Positions 1-8,238 of a stretch of 64,000 bases of DNA are shown one piece after another (position 1 is the stretch's first letter; every line of letters begins with the position of its first letter). The notes below the pieces were generated by a model. That model worked only from the letters and a program-made list of their open reading frames with translations, had not been told where the DNA came from and did not search any database. Source of the stretch: Myxococcales bacterium (GTDB lineage: Bacteria; Myxococcota; Polyangia; Nannocystales; Nannocystaceae); assembly GCA_016793465.1 (NCBI GenBank), contig JAEUJW010000056.1:1-64000 (forward strand), written 5' to 3'. The position numbers were made by a program, and so were the translations under genes.

Positions 1-77
1 AGCAGCGGGCCGTCACCCACCACACCCGCAGGCTCGCCGAGCTCGGGTTTCAGGTCGAGCTCCGTCCCGCAGCCTGA
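1..77 (+). CDS. C-terminal end of a probable transposase (partial)
   Basis: The third plus-strand frame is open from the window edge to a TGA at 75-77 and ends in LAELGFQVELRPAA. A short basic stretch followed by a Leu-Gly-hydrophobic ending resembles the last strand of several transposase families, but 24 residues are too few to name one. It lies directly beside a minus-strand gene whose homology seems to stop abruptly near 130-140, as expected if an insertion sequence entered that gene. Family and even transposase identity are inference. Confidence 0.35.
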   Translation, partial: QRAVTHHTRRLAELGFQVELRPAA

Positions 78-80
78 CCC

Positions 81-611
81 TCACCTGACGCCGCTACCCC
101 ACGGCCGGGCCCCTCCCGTGTCCGGGCAGTTTCTTGGTAGCGCGGAGGCGACGACGATGTCGAGGCGGCCGTCGTCGTCGAGGTGACCGGCCCACACGGC
201 CTGCGGGCGGCCGGGCAGGGGGACGACGGGGCCCGCGGTGAAGCTGCGGTCGCCGAGGTCGGTGAAGACGTGGAGGGACGGAGGGTCGAGGGCGGTGACG
301 AGCAGATCGGGGGCGTCGTCCGCGGTGACATCGGCGACGGCGGCGTCGCTGATGCCGCCGGGGAGCAGGCGATAGTCGCGGGTGTCGCCGAGGCCCCAGG
401 CGATCGAGAGGGCGCCGCCGTAAGAGGTGGTGACGAGGTCGCGGGCGCCGTCGCGGTCGAGGTCGGCGGTGAAGCTGCGCGTGCGGGCGAGGTCGAGGCG
501 GAGCTCGACGACGGGGTTGTGACAGAGGTCGCCGAGGCGCTCGCAGGCGTCGTCGTCAGCCGCGCAGGTGACGAGCGAGAGGAGCGACACCAGCCATCGC
601 GCGTGCGGCAT
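81..611 (-). CDS. FG-GAP/VCBS-repeat lipoprotein, probably truncated at its 3' end
   Basis: The 176-residue product starts with a short signal ending in LVTC, a plausible lipobox with Cys16, so a surface lipoprotein is likely. The body has repeated Asp-rich turns of the FG-GAP/VCBS beta-propeller type (DLDRDGARDLV, DVTADDAPDLLV, HLDDDGRLDIVVAS). A full propeller needs about seven blades and only about three are present. The frame runs out after VVASALP into a tail rich in Pro, Gly and Arg, which suggests a broken gene. The start is supported by a TATCCT -10-like box 11 nt upstream. Ligand and role are unknown. Confidence 0.6.
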   Translation of the reverse strand: MPHARWLVSLLSLVTCAADDDACERLGDLCHNPVVELRLDLARTRSFTADLDRDGARDLVTTSYGGALSIAWGLGDTRDYRLLPGGISDAAVADVTADDAPDLLVTALDPPSLHVFTDLGDRSFTAGPVVPLPGRPQAVWAGHLDDDGRLDIVVASALPRNCPDTGGARPWGSGVR

Positions 612-705
612 GAGCGTCGGTCAGGATACACGCGGGCGGCGGGGCGCCGCGTAGGGATCGCATCAAGAGGTGCGGCGCGACGCGCGAGCGTGGCGAGTGC
701 GCAGG

Positions 706-1560
706 CTATGCGGTGTCGGTGTCGGCGAGGGTGAGGGTGGCGGCGACGCGGCAGCGCTTGGGGCTGTGGTCGACGCCGACGGCGGCGAGGCCGAGGGTGT
801 TGGCGACGGCGAGCACGGTGCCGCGGCCGCAGAACGGGTCGACGACGGTGCGCGTGGCGGTGTGGCGCAGGATGTACGTGCACGCGAGGCGGCAGGCGTC
901 GACGCCGGTGGCGCGCGACCAGGTCATGGCGCCGGTGGCGAACACGTCGGGCAGGGCGACGGGCTCGGGGCGCGGGTCGACGGAGAAGCACAGCAGGTGG
1001 GCGTAGGCGGGGCGGCCGAGGGTGACGGTGCCGGCGGGCTTGCGGCAGGCGATCTTGTGCCAGACGAGCTGATGACCGCTGCGATCGGCGGCGAGCTGGA
1101 CGAGGTGCGACTTGTCGATCCAGCGGCCCTCGTGGCGGATGTCGGTCTGATAGAAGATCGCGACCCCCTCGGGCGGGCAGGCGCGCAGCACGGCGGCGGC
1201 GGCGTCGATGAACCAGGCGCGCCAGGCCGGGAACGGCAGCGGCGAGTCGGCGCGCGGGGCGGGCGGCGCGTCGCTCGGCGAGGCGCCGGTCGCGGACCGC
1301 GGGTCGCCTGCGGCGGGGACCTGCGAGGCGTGCTCGGGGTCGCGGGCGTGGTGTGGGTCGCGGGTTTCGCGGTCGGTGGAGCTTGTGATGTGCGGTGGGT
1401 CGCTGCGGAGGGTGAGCTCGGAGACGTCGGGCAGGGAGGTGATGAACGAGGCCCCGGGCAGCGGGCGGCGGGCGGCGAGCCAGGGCAGGGCGTCGGCACA
1501 GACGACGTCGCGGGCGGGTGTCGCGGAGTGGGGTGCGGGCGCGCTCGTTGGCTCTCGCAT
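706..1560 (-). CDS. SAM-dependent methyltransferase, DNA-methylase-like fold
   Basis: The 284-residue protein has a C-terminal motif I (VVDPFCGRGTVLAVANTLG) followed by GVDHSPKR, the SAM-binding arrangement of amino-methylating enzymes, in circularly permuted order. The N-terminal half has FITSLPDVSEL, which sits where DNA methylases carry the S/D-PPY catalytic motif IV. Because SLPD replaces the usual PPY, the substrate (DNA, RNA or other) cannot be inferred. A low-complexity insertion of about 45 residues rich in Pro, Ala, Asp and Arg follows it. No restriction gene is adjacent. The start has a TACCAT box 10 nt upstream and no Shine-Dalgarno. Confidence 0.75.
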   Translation of the reverse strand: MREPTSAPAPHSATPARDVVCADALPWLAARRPLPGASFITSLPDVSELTLRSDPPHITSSTDRETRDPHHARDPEHASQVPAAGDPRSATGASPSDAPPAPRADSPLPFPAWRAWFIDAAAAVLRACPPEGVAIFYQTDIRHEGRWIDKSHLVQLAADRSGHQLVWHKIACRKPAGTVTLGRPAYAHLLCFSVDPRPEPVALPDVFATGAMTWSRATGVDACRLACTYILRHTATRTVVDPFCGRGTVLAVANTLGLAAVGVDHSPKRCRVAATLTLADTDTA

Positions 1561-1604
1561 GCGGGAGGGGATGGTAGCGGCGCGCGGGTGCGGGTCAATG
1601 CGGT

Positions 1605-1610
1605 TATGAT
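1605..1610 (+). promoter_or_regulatory. -10 box TATGAT for a predicted leaderless transcript
   Basis: TATGAT ends 6 nt before the ATG at 1617, so transcription would start at or within a base or two of the A of the start codon. There is no Shine-Dalgarno sequence. No convincing -35 hexamer is visible. Confidence 0.5.
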
Positions 1611-1616
1611 GCGGCG

Positions 1617-3191
1617 ATGCGGACCCTCATGATCGGTGCGGCGGTGTGGCTGGCGGCGAGTCCCACGCTGGCGGGCGAGGCGATCGTCAACCCGTACGCG
1701 CCGACGCGGAGGCCGGTGGTGCTCGACTTCTCGAACGGGCCGATCGCCAGCCCGGACGGCGAGGGGCTCATCGAGTTTCACGAGCTCGACCGGGTGAAGG
1801 GCTACCAGAGCCCGCTGAAGCCGCAGGGCGCGCTGCCGGAGGGGTGGGTGCAGCAGGGCGGGGTGGTGGTGCCGCGGGCGGTGGCCGAGGGCGCCGACGT
1901 GCGCTCGCCGGACCTCGAGGACATCACCGATCCGGGGCGGCCGAGCTACGACAAGGTGCCGGGGCCCGACGCGATGGACCTGTGCCTGTTCCCCGAGGAG
2001 ACGCCGGGAGGCATCTATCCCGGGACGTTCACCCGCGGCAGCGAGTTCCCGCGGCACGGGACGATCTACATGAACTATGTCGGCGGCAAGATGATGAGCG
2101 GCGGGGAGAACTCGGCGATCAACCAGTCGTCGCTGGCCAAGAACGCCGACTACCCGTACTACGGCGGCGGCGAGGAGAGGGCCGTCGCGGTCGCGCAGGC
2201 GGTGCAGAACGACTTTAAGGACGTGGCGGTGCGGGTGGTCTACCTGAAGCGCCCGCCGAAGCGGCTGCCGTACGTGATGATCATGATGGGCGGCAACTAC
2301 ACCGATACGACGGCGGGGCCGTCGGGCGGGGTGGCGCCGGGGGCCGACTGCGAGGACAACGGCCTGCGCAACGTGTGCTACGCGTTCGTCTACAACGAGG
2401 GCACCAACAGCCAGGCCAACGTGGCGAGCCAGGAGATCGGGCACACCATGGGGCTCGGGCACACCTACGGCAGCGACCGGGTGATGGCGTTCGGCTACGA
2501 CGCGTTCTCGGGCATCGACATGGGCTTCGGCAACGAGTGCACCGAGGTGCTGATCGCCCAGGGGCAGTCGGGCTACTGCGCGGGCGTCAACAAGTGCCAC
2601 TGCGCGAGCGACGGGCTGCAGCAGCACGACGTGCGCACGCTGCAGGCGATCTACGCCGCGCCGGGGCCGGACATGGTGCCGCCGACCATCGAGATCACCA
2701 CGCCCGCGGACGGAGCGGAGTTCGAGAAGGGCCAGCAGATCGTGGTCAACGTGCTGCCGGAGGACGACTTCGGCGGCTACGGCTGGGACCTGACGGTCAA
2801 GGACGCCGAGGGCAAGGTGCTGGCGGAGGTGGTCGACTACGACGTCTCGCTGCAGTTCGTGCTCGGGGGGCTGCCCTCGGGCACGTACACGCTGACGGCG
2901 ACGGTCCAGGACCACGCGGACCAGATCGGCGAGCACACGATCGAGGTGACGGTGCTCGGCGAGGGCGGCGAGGAGGACTCCGGGACGCCGCCGACGACCG
3001 GCGAGTCCGAGGGCTCGGGCGAGGCGTCGGGGGGCTCGGAGGGTGGCTCGGAGGGGTCAGGCAGCTCGGGCGACACGAGCGACCAGGAGGGGGCCGACGA
3101 CGGCTGCAGCTGCGCGAGCGGGCAGGGCGGTCGGCTCGGGCTCGGGGCGCTGGCGCTGCTCGGGCTGGGGCTCCGGCGGCGGCGCGGGTGA
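1617..3191 (+). CDS. Secreted metzincin-like protein with MYXO-CTERM anchor and altered zinc motif
   Basis: A 524-residue exported protein with signal peptide MRTLMIGAAVWLAASPTLA. The central domain has QEIGHTMGLGH (Q272 to H282), which aligns with the metzincin motif HExxHxxGxxH except that the first zinc-binding His is Gln. A Met-turn-like segment (VMAFGYD) follows. Next come an immunoglobulin-like beta domain (about residues 353-447), a Ser/Gly/Glu-rich linker and a C-terminal tail. The tail has CSC, a hydrophobic helix and RRRRG, the MYXO-CTERM layout processed by myxosortase for surface display. The Gln substitution makes ordinary protease activity uncertain, since the remaining E273, H276 and H282 could still bind metal weakly. 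Encoded alone, just upstream of a bidirectional terminator. Confidence 0.8.
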   Translation: MRTLMIGAAVWLAASPTLAGEAIVNPYAPTRRPVVLDFSNGPIASPDGEGLIEFHELDRVKGYQSPLKPQGALPEGWVQQGGVVVPRAVAEGADVRSPDLEDITDPGRPSYDKVPGPDAMDLCLFPEETPGGIYPGTFTRGSEFPRHGTIYMNYVGGKMMSGGENSAINQSSLAKNADYPYYGGGEERAVAVAQAVQNDFKDVAVRVVYLKRPPKRLPYVMIMMGGNYTDTTAGPSGGVAPGADCEDNGLRNVCYAFVYNEGTNSQANVASQEIGHTMGLGHTYGSDRVMAFGYDAFSGIDMGFGNECTEVLIAQGQSGYCAGVNKCHCASDGLQQHDVRTLQAIYAAPGPDMVPPTIEITTPADGAEFEKGQQIVVNVLPEDDFGGYGWDLTVKDAEGKVLAEVVDYDVSLQFVLGGLPSGTYTLTATVQDHADQIGEHTIEVTVLGEGGEEDSGTPPTTGESEGSGEASGGSEGGSEGSGSSGDTSDQEGADDGCSCASGQGGRLGLGALALLGLGLRRRRG

Positions 3192-3218
3192 GCGGCGGAC
3201 GCGGTATGTACAAACGCC

Positions 3219-3250
3219 ACAGGCCCCGGGCGCGTGACGCCGGGGCCTGT
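3219..3250. terminator. Bidirectional intrinsic terminator
   Basis: A perfect 11-bp inverted repeat (ACAGGCCCCGG / CCGGGGCCTGT) with a 10-nt loop, flanked by CAAAC on the left and TTTG on the right. It lies between the plus-strand MYXO-CTERM gene and the minus-strand tRNA-Gly, ending 9 nt past the tRNA 3' end, so it can serve both. Confidence 0.75.
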
Positions 3251-3259
3251 TTGCTGGAG

Positions 3260-3332
3260 AGCGGGAGACGGGGATCGAACCCGCGACATTCAGCTTGGGA
3301 AGCTGACACTCTACCAACTGAGTTACTCCCGC
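3260..3332 (-). tRNA. tRNA-Gly (anticodon CCC)
   Basis: On the minus strand a full cloverleaf folds. The acceptor is GCGGGAG/CTCCCGC, the D arm ACTC-AGTTGGTA-GAGT, the anticodon stem TCAGC/GCTGA with loop TTCCCAA (anticodon CCC, reading GGG), and the T arm GCGGG-TTCGATC-CCCGT. Total length is 73 nt with discriminator U, and the 3' CCA is not encoded. GGG is a frequent Gly codon in this genome, so the gene is in regular use. Confidence 0.95.
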
Positions 3333-3347
3333 GTCGGTAGGACGCCT

Positions 3348-3376
3348 CTCATACCAGGGGCCCTGGCGGGCCGCAA
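3348..3376 (-). promoter_or_regulatory. Sigma70-type promoter of tRNA-Gly
   Basis: Reading the minus strand, TTGCGG (3376-3371), a 17-nt spacer and TATGAG (3353-3348) precede the tRNA. The -10 box ends 15 nt before the mature 5' end, leaving a short leader for RNase P. Confidence 0.6.
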
Positions 3377-3429
3377 GTCCCTTGCAGGGCTTCATGCAGG
3401 GCGGGCGGCAAGTGTGGCATAAGGGGGCG

Positions 3430-4044
3430 ATGCCTGAGACGACCAAGGTCGCGCTGCGAGCGGCGTTGTCGCAGCGGCGAATGCAGCGAGGTCCGGAGGC
3501 GCTGGCGGACCTGTCGTCGGCGCTGCTCGGCCGGCTCCTGCGCCACCCGCTGTGGCAACAGGCCCGCGGGGTGGCGGCGTTCGTGGGTGTGCGCGGGGAG
3601 CCGGACACGTGGGGGCTGCTCGCGGCGACGCTGGCGGAGCGCAAGCGGCTGTGGTTGCCGCGGATGGAGGGCTCGCCGGCGGAGATCGCGTTCGTGCCGG
3701 TGGTCGACCTGCGGGAGCTGGTGCCGGCGAGGTTCGGGCTGCTCGAGCCGCGCGCCCGCGCGGGGCAGACGACGGTGCGCACGCCGACGCCGGCGGCGGG
3801 CATCGACCTGGTGCTGGTGCCGGGGCTCGGGTTCGGGTCGAACGGGGCGCGGCTCGGCTGGGGGAAGGGCCACTACGACCGCGCGCTCGGGCCGGTGAAG
3901 CAGCTGGCGGCGCCGCTGCGCATGGGGGTGTGCTTCGACGAGGACCTCGACCCGCCCGACGGGAAGATCCCTCTCGACGCGCACGACGTGACCATGCACT
4001 GGGTCGCGACGCCGTCGAACATCACCTTCTGCAAGCCGGAGTGA
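3430..4044 (+). CDS. ygfA: 5-formyltetrahydrofolate cyclo-ligase
   Basis: A 204-residue cytosolic enzyme that uses ATP to convert 5-formyl-THF into 5,10-methenyl-THF, returning a storage form to one-carbon metabolism. The family is recognised from the early Arg-rich helix (KVALRAALSQRRMQR), the central FVGVRGEPDT strand, LPRMEG, and the phosphate/folate-binding end VPGLGFGSNGARLGWGKGHYD. Length is typical (about 180-210). I start at ATG 3430 rather than at start codons farther upstream because the extra residues are not family-like and CATAAG lies 6 nt before this ATG. A hydrolase gene follows after 3 nt, so the two are probably co-transcribed. Confidence 0.9.
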   Translation: MPETTKVALRAALSQRRMQRGPEALADLSSALLGRLLRHPLWQQARGVAAFVGVRGEPDTWGLLAATLAERKRLWLPRMEGSPAEIAFVPVVDLRELVPARFGLLEPRARAGQTTVRTPTPAAGIDLVLVPGLGFGSNGARLGWGKGHYDRALGPVKQLAAPLRMGVCFDEDLDPPDGKIPLDAHDVTMHWVATPSNITFCKPE

Positions 4045-4047
4045 CGC

Positions 4048-5037
4048 GTGCGGGGCGTGTGCGGGCTGGTGCTGCTGGCGGCGTGCTCGCTGCAAGAGCC
4101 GGGCGGCGTGGCGGCGCACCCCGAGCCGGTGCAGGCGGTCGTCGTGCCCGCGCCGGAGAGAGACGTCGAAGAAGCGCCGGTGGTGCCGGCTCCGCCGGCG
4201 CTGACGAGCGTGACCGTGACGGCCGACGACGGGCACGCGCTGGCCGTGCATCATAAAAAGCCGGCGCGGCCGCGGGCGGCGCTGGTGCTGGTCCACGGGC
4301 GCACGTGGAGTGGGCTGCCGGACTTCGACCTGCAGGTGCCGGGCGAGTCGGTGTCGTTGATGGACGCGCTGGTGGCGGCGGACATCGCCGCGTACGCGGT
4401 GGACCTGCGCGGGTACGGGGCGACGCCGCGGGACGCGACGGGCTTCGTGACGCCGCGGCGGTCGGCTGCGGACGTGGCGGCGGTATTAAAATTCGTGGCG
4501 GAGGACGCGGGGGTGCGGCCGCACCTGCTGGGCTGGTCGATGGGCGCGCTGGTGTCGACGCTGGTGGCGCAGGAGCGGCGCGAGCTGACGGCGGGGCTGG
4601 TGCTGTACGGCTATCCGTGTCGGGCGGGGCGGCCGACGAGGTCGCGGGCGCCGGAGCCGACGGTGCCGGCGAAGGCGACCAACACGGCGGCGTCGGCGGC
4701 CTCGGACTTCATCACGCCGGGCTCGGTGTCGCGGGCGGTGGTCGACGGGTTCGTGGCGGCCGCGCTGCAGGCCGACCCGATCAAGGCGGACTGGCGTGGC
4801 GGGGCCGAGTGGGAGGCGCTGGACTTCGCGCGGCTGCGGGGGATCCCCGTGCTCGTGATCCACGGCGAGCGCGACCCGGTGACGAATCACCAATGTATGG
4901 CCGAGCAATTCTTAAAGATTTCGGGGGGCGACCGGCGCTGGGAGATCGTCGCGGGAGGGGACCACGCGGCCCACCTCGAGCGGACGGGCTTCGCGGCGGC
5001 GGTGATCGGCTTCGTGCTCAGTCGACGCGGCGGATGA
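4048..5037 (+). CDS. Alpha/beta-hydrolase lipoprotein
   Basis: The 329-residue protein has a GTG start and a short signal with lipobox LAAC (Cys13), so it is likely membrane-anchored outside the cytoplasm. The fold shows in LVLVHGRTWSG (oxyanion region), the nucleophile elbow GWSMG, the acid segment VIHGERDPV and the terminal His in GGDHAAHLE. It resembles lysophospholipase / serine-aminopeptidase-type hydrolases, with substrate unknown. The start lies 3 nt after the cyclo-ligase stop. Its last 20 bp overlap the 3' end of the convergent parvulin gene. The C-terminal region has AT-rich Leu-Lys codon pairs (4483-4491, 4906-4920). Confidence 0.8.
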   Translation: MRGVCGLVLLAACSLQEPGGVAAHPEPVQAVVVPAPERDVEEAPVVPAPPALTSVTVTADDGHALAVHHKKPARPRAALVLVHGRTWSGLPDFDLQVPGESVSLMDALVAADIAAYAVDLRGYGATPRDATGFVTPRRSAADVAAVLKFVAEDAGVRPHLLGWSMGALVSTLVAQERRELTAGLVLYGYPCRAGRPTRSRAPEPTVPAKATNTAASAASDFITPGSVSRAVVDGFVAAALQADPIKADWRGGAEWEALDFARLRGIPVLVIHGERDPVTNHQCMAEQFLKISGGDRRWEIVAGGDHAAHLERTGFAAAVIGFVLSRRGG

Positions 5038-5830
5038 CGTGGAAGCCGAAGTCGGACTCGACGACGCCGCTGACGTCGCCGGGTTTGGCGAGGGCGAAGG
5101 CGGCGTCCTCGTAGGGCGGCACGAACATGCCGCGGCCGATGTTGCCCATGTCGCCGCCGCGCTCGGCGGAGCCGTCCTCGCTGTATTTCTTGGCGAGCGC
5201 GGAGAAGTCGGCGCCGGGGGCGGTGACCTCCTTGTGGACCTTCTCGGCGAGCTTCTGGGCGTCGGCCTTGCTGCGCTTGATCTTCGCCTCGGCGTTCTTG
5301 GCGCCCTTGTAGCGGACGAGGATGTGGGCGCTGTGGATCTTCTCGACGGCGCAGCGCCTGGCCACCACGAAGCCGTGCGGGTGCTTGATCGGCTCGGTGA
5401 CCTCGCCGACGTGCAGGGCGAACAGGGCGTCGGCGAGGGGGGCGTACTTCTCGGGCCACTTGGCGCGTTCGAACGTGCCCATGGCGCCGCGCTTGGCCTT
5501 GGTCTTGGGCTCGTCGCTCTCGGCGGCGAGCTCGGCGAGGGCTGTCCCGGAGGACAGCTTGGCCTTCAGCTCGTCGGCGCGGGCGCGGGCGGCGGCCTCG
5601 TCGCGGGTGACGCCCGGCTCGGCACCCTCGGCGCCGGCCCAGGCGACCACGAGGATCCCGGCGCACGCCTCGTTGGCGTCGGGCGGGGGCTTGGCGGGCT
5701 CGACGGGCTTCGGCGGCTCGGCCCTGGCGGGCTCGGCCTTGACGGGCTCGGGCTGCTTTTCGGGGGCCTTGGCGGGCTCGCTGTCGCAGGCGAGCGCGAG
5801 CGCGGTGACGACGAACAGGGCGCGGAGCAT
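5018..5830 (-). CDS. Parvulin-type peptidyl-prolyl isomerase lipoprotein with two rotamase-like domains
   Basis: A 270-residue lipoprotein (LALAC, Cys15) followed by a Lys/Pro/Glu/Ala linker. The C-terminal domain, from KIHSAHILVRYKG to FGFHVIRRVD, is a clear parvulin (SurA/PrsA class) with the RGGDMGNIGRGMFVPPYEDAAF core. The preceding segment, from AGILVVAWAG to HGFVVARR, repeats the same plan (KRGAMGTFERAKWPEKY) with weaker conservation, so the protein looks like a tandem parvulin. It probably helps fold exported proteins. It converges on and overlaps the hydrolase gene by 20 bp. Confidence 0.85.
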   Translation of the reverse strand: MLRALFVVTALALACDSEPAKAPEKQPEPVKAEPARAEPPKPVEPAKPPPDANEACAGILVVAWAGAEGAEPGVTRDEAAARARADELKAKLSSGTALAELAAESDEPKTKAKRGAMGTFERAKWPEKYAPLADALFALHVGEVTEPIKHPHGFVVARRCAVEKIHSAHILVRYKGAKNAEAKIKRSKADAQKLAEKVHKEVTAPGADFSALAKKYSEDGSAERGGDMGNIGRGMFVPPYEDAAFALAKPGDVSGVVESDFGFHVIRRVD

Positions 5831-5836
5831 GCCGCG

Positions 5837-5842
5837 AGGGTA
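5837..5842 (-). promoter_or_regulatory. -10 box TACCCT for a predicted leaderless transcript
   Basis: On the minus strand TACCCT is followed by exactly 6 nt and the ATG of the parvulin gene. No Shine-Dalgarno fits in this space, so the mRNA is predicted to begin at the start codon. Confidence 0.5.
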
Positions 5843-5878
5843 CCGCCGATCGAGGCGCGGAGGGCCGTCGAGGAGCGC

Positions 5879-6634
5879 TCAGGCGAGGGCGGCGAGCACG
5901 GCCTCGACGAGCAGGTCGGTGAGCACGGCGAGGCTGGCGCGGCCCTCGTCGGCGGTGGCGGCGGCCGGGTCGCCGCAGTAGGCGCGGTCCATGCCGCACT
6001 CGGCGAAGTTGCGGGCGCCCTCGCGGATGCGCTGGGCGAGCGGGACGGGGTGCGCGGGCAGGCGCTGCGCGAGGTCCTGGCGGACGAGGTCGGGGCGGAG
6101 GGCGAGCACGAGGCTGGTCTCGTACTGGCCGGCGTGGCACGAGCCGCTCTGGTACTCGGGGGTGAGGCGCTGGGCGAGCGCGCGGCGGGTGGTGTCGGGG
6201 AACACGAGGGGCTGGCCGGTGGCCTCGTGGTAGCGGCGCGCGACCTCGCGGAGGCTGGCGATGTGGTCGGGCTCGAGGTGGGCGGTGAAGATCGCCACGC
6301 GGTCGAAGCCCATGGCTCTGGCGGCGGTGCAGGTGTGGAGGACCAGGGCGATCGCGGTCTCGCGCGGGATCGAGAGCGAGCCGGAGAACGCGCCGGCCCA
6401 GTCGGTGACGGCGTAGTGGATCGGCGGGAAGTGGTAGGCGACGAGGCCCTGGCGGTCGAGCTCGGCGGCGGCGCGGACGGTCACGGCCTCGCCGATCAGG
6501 CTGTCCGTGTTCAGCGGCAGGTGCGGGCCGTGGGCCTCGGTGCTGCCGACCGGGACGAGCGCGACCTTGGGGCGCGGGTCGGCGAGGCGGGCGGCGACTT
6601 CGGGGTAGGTGGACTCGGCGAGGGCGAGGGTCAC
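5879..6634 (-). CDS. Creatininase-family amidohydrolase
   Basis: A 251-residue member of the creatininase / formamide-hydrolase fold, a cytosolic metal enzyme that opens cyclic or linear amides. VPVGSTEAHGPHLPLNTDS supplies the Glu, His and Asp ligands. TAHLEPDH stands where most relatives have NGHGGN, keeping the His-x-Glu pair seen in true creatininase but losing the Asn-Gly. The GTG at 6634 is chosen because GTGA overlaps the stop of the upstream CoA-ligase gene by 4 nt, which implies translational coupling. Substrate is not deducible. The coupling suggests it acts on a product or relative of the ligase substrate. Confidence 0.8.
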   Translation of the reverse strand: MTLALAESTYPEVAARLADPRPKVALVPVGSTEAHGPHLPLNTDSLIGEAVTVRAAAELDRQGLVAYHFPPIHYAVTDWAGAFSGSLSIPRETAIALVLHTCTAARAMGFDRVAIFTAHLEPDHIASLREVARRYHEATGQPLVFPDTTRRALAQRLTPEYQSGSCHAGQYETSLVLALRPDLVRQDLAQRLPAHPVPLAQRIREGARNFAECGMDRAYCGDPAAATADEGRASLAVLTDLLVEAVLAALA

Positions 6635-8238
6635 GAGGCGGGCTCGGCGGGTGAGGGAGCGAGGCCGGCCGCGAGGGTGCGCAGCTCGGCGCGGCGGATC
6701 TTGCCGGTGTCGGTGCGCGGGAGCTGGGCGACGAACTCGACGCGGCGCGGGGCCTTGAAGGCGGCGATCTGGCCGCGCGCCCAGGTCAGGATGTCGGCGG
6801 CGAGGGCCTCGCTGGCGAGGATGCCGGCGGCGAGCTCGACGAACGCGATGGCCTTCTCGAGGCCCGCGGAGTCCTGGTAGCCGACCACGCCGGCCTCGTG
6901 CACGGCGGGGTGGCCGAGCAGGCAGTTCTCGACCTCGACCGGCGAGACGTACACGCCGGAGCACTTCAACATGTCGTCGCCGCGGCCGCAGAACCAGAAG
7001 TAGCCGTCGTCGTCGACGTAGAACTTGTCGCTGCCCTTGACCGAGTCGCCCCAGAAGGTGGCGCGGCTCGCGTCGCGCATGCGCCAGTAGCCGGCGCCCG
7101 CGGACGGGCCGGTGATCACGAGCGTGCCGATCTCGCCGCGGGGCACGTCGCGGCCCTCGTCGTCGATCAGGCGGTACTTGTAGCCGTCGACGATGCGGCC
7201 GAGGCTGCCCTCCTTCACGTCGCCGGGGCGGTTGGTGATGTAGACGTGGAACATCTCGGCCGAGCCGATGCCGTCGTAGATCTCGACGCCGGTCGACTGC
7301 TTCCACGCGCGGTGGATGCGGGCCGGCAGGGCCTCGCCGGCGCTGACCAGCGAGTGCAGGGCCGAGAGGTCGTGCTCGCCGGGGGCGGGCACTCGCTCGA
7401 CCATCTTGGCGATCGTGGTCGGCACGGCGACGAACTGGGTGGCCTTGTACCTGGCGAGCAGCTCGTAATACTGCTCGGCGGGCACGCGCTCGGGCACCAG
7501 CACGCAGCTGCCGCCGACGCTGAAGGGGAACAGCATGTTGCTGGCGAGCGCGTAGCCGAAGAACAGCTTGGGGGCGGACAGGGTGATGTCGCTCTGCTTC
7601 AGGCCGAGGGTGCGCTGGGCGTAGGCGATGGTGTTCCACACGAAGTCGTGGTGCATGTGCACCACGCACTTGGGCTTGCCGGTCGAGCCGCTCGAGCTGA
7701 GCCAGGTCGCGAAGTCGTCGCGGTAGGTGGGCTCGGTGTGGGTCTCCCAGCGCTGGCGCGCGAGCTCCTGGTACCAGTCGAGCGTGCCCTCGGGGGTCAC
7801 GCCGCCGGAGCGGTCGATGACGATGACGGCGGGCACGTAGGGCGCGCTGCGCCAGATCGGGTCGAACTGGGGGTAGACCTCGGCGTCGACGATGACGAGC
7901 TTGGGGCGGGCGTACTCGAGGTAGTAGGCGTAGTCGGCGGGCGTCAGCCAGGTGTTGGTCGGCACGGCGACGCAGCCGGCGCGCAGGATGCCGAAGTAGG
8001 CGGCGGCGAACTCGGGGGTGTCGAGCAGCAGCAGCTGGACGCGGTCCTCGATGCGCAGGCCGAGGTTGCGCAGCACGTTGGCGACGCGGCACGACTCGCG
8101 ATAAAGGGCGTGATAGGAGATCTGCTGGTCGCGGTAGTAGATGCAGGTCTTGTCGCCGAGGCCCTCGGCCAGGCGGGCGTCGAGGAACCACTCGGCCATG
8201 TTCAGGCGGTCGGGGACGTCGATCGGTGCGGCCGGCAT
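6631..8238 (-). CDS. Benzoate/4-hydroxybenzoate-CoA ligase family enzyme
   Basis: A 535-residue ANL-superfamily enzyme that would adenylate an aromatic acid and transfer it to CoA. Motifs in order are WLSSSGSTGKPKCVVH (P-loop), YDGIGSAEMFHVYITN (adenine and acyl pocket), YFWFCGRGDDMLKCSG (hinge) and LPRTDTGKIRRAELR with the catalytic Lys. KLFFGYALASNMLFPF and the SAEMFHVY segment are typical of benzoate-CoA ligases rather than fatty-acyl ligases. Aromatic specificity is family knowledge, and the exact acid is inference. A molybdenum reductase of the 4-hydroxybenzoyl-CoA type at 22-26 kb would accept 4-hydroxybenzoyl-CoA. First gene of a two-gene unit with the creatininase-like gene. Confidence 0.8.
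   Translation of the reverse strand: MPAAPIDVPDRLNMAEWFLDARLAEGLGDKTCIYYRDQQISYHALYRESCRVANVLRNLGLRIEDRVQLLLLDTPEFAAAYFGILRAGCVAVPTNTWLTPADYAYYLEYARPKLVIVDAEVYPQFDPIWRSAPYVPAVIVIDRSGGVTPEGTLDWYQELARQRWETHTEPTYRDDFATWLSSSGSTGKPKCVVHMHHDFVWNTIAYAQRTLGLKQSDITLSAPKLFFGYALASNMLFPFSVGGSCVLVPERVPAEQYYELLARYKATQFVAVPTTIAKMVERVPAPGEHDLSALHSLVSAGEALPARIHRAWKQSTGVEIYDGIGSAEMFHVYITNRPGDVKEGSLGRIVDGYKYRLIDDEGRDVPRGEIGTLVITGPSAGAGYWRMRDASRATFWGDSVKGSDKFYVDDDGYFWFCGRGDDMLKCSGVYVSPVEVENCLLGHPAVHEAGVVGYQDSAGLEKAIAFVELAAGILASEALAADILTWARGQIAAFKAPRRVEFVAQLPRTDTGKIRRAELRTLAAGLAPSPAEPAS

Noticed and set aside
924..2936. Very long open frames antisense to real genes (also 9751-12750, 42329-45499, 58890-61754 on the minus strand)
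   Set aside because: They are products of extreme G/C third-position bias. Their translations are Arg/Pro/Ala/His-rich with no family features, and the opposite strand holds recognisable proteins.
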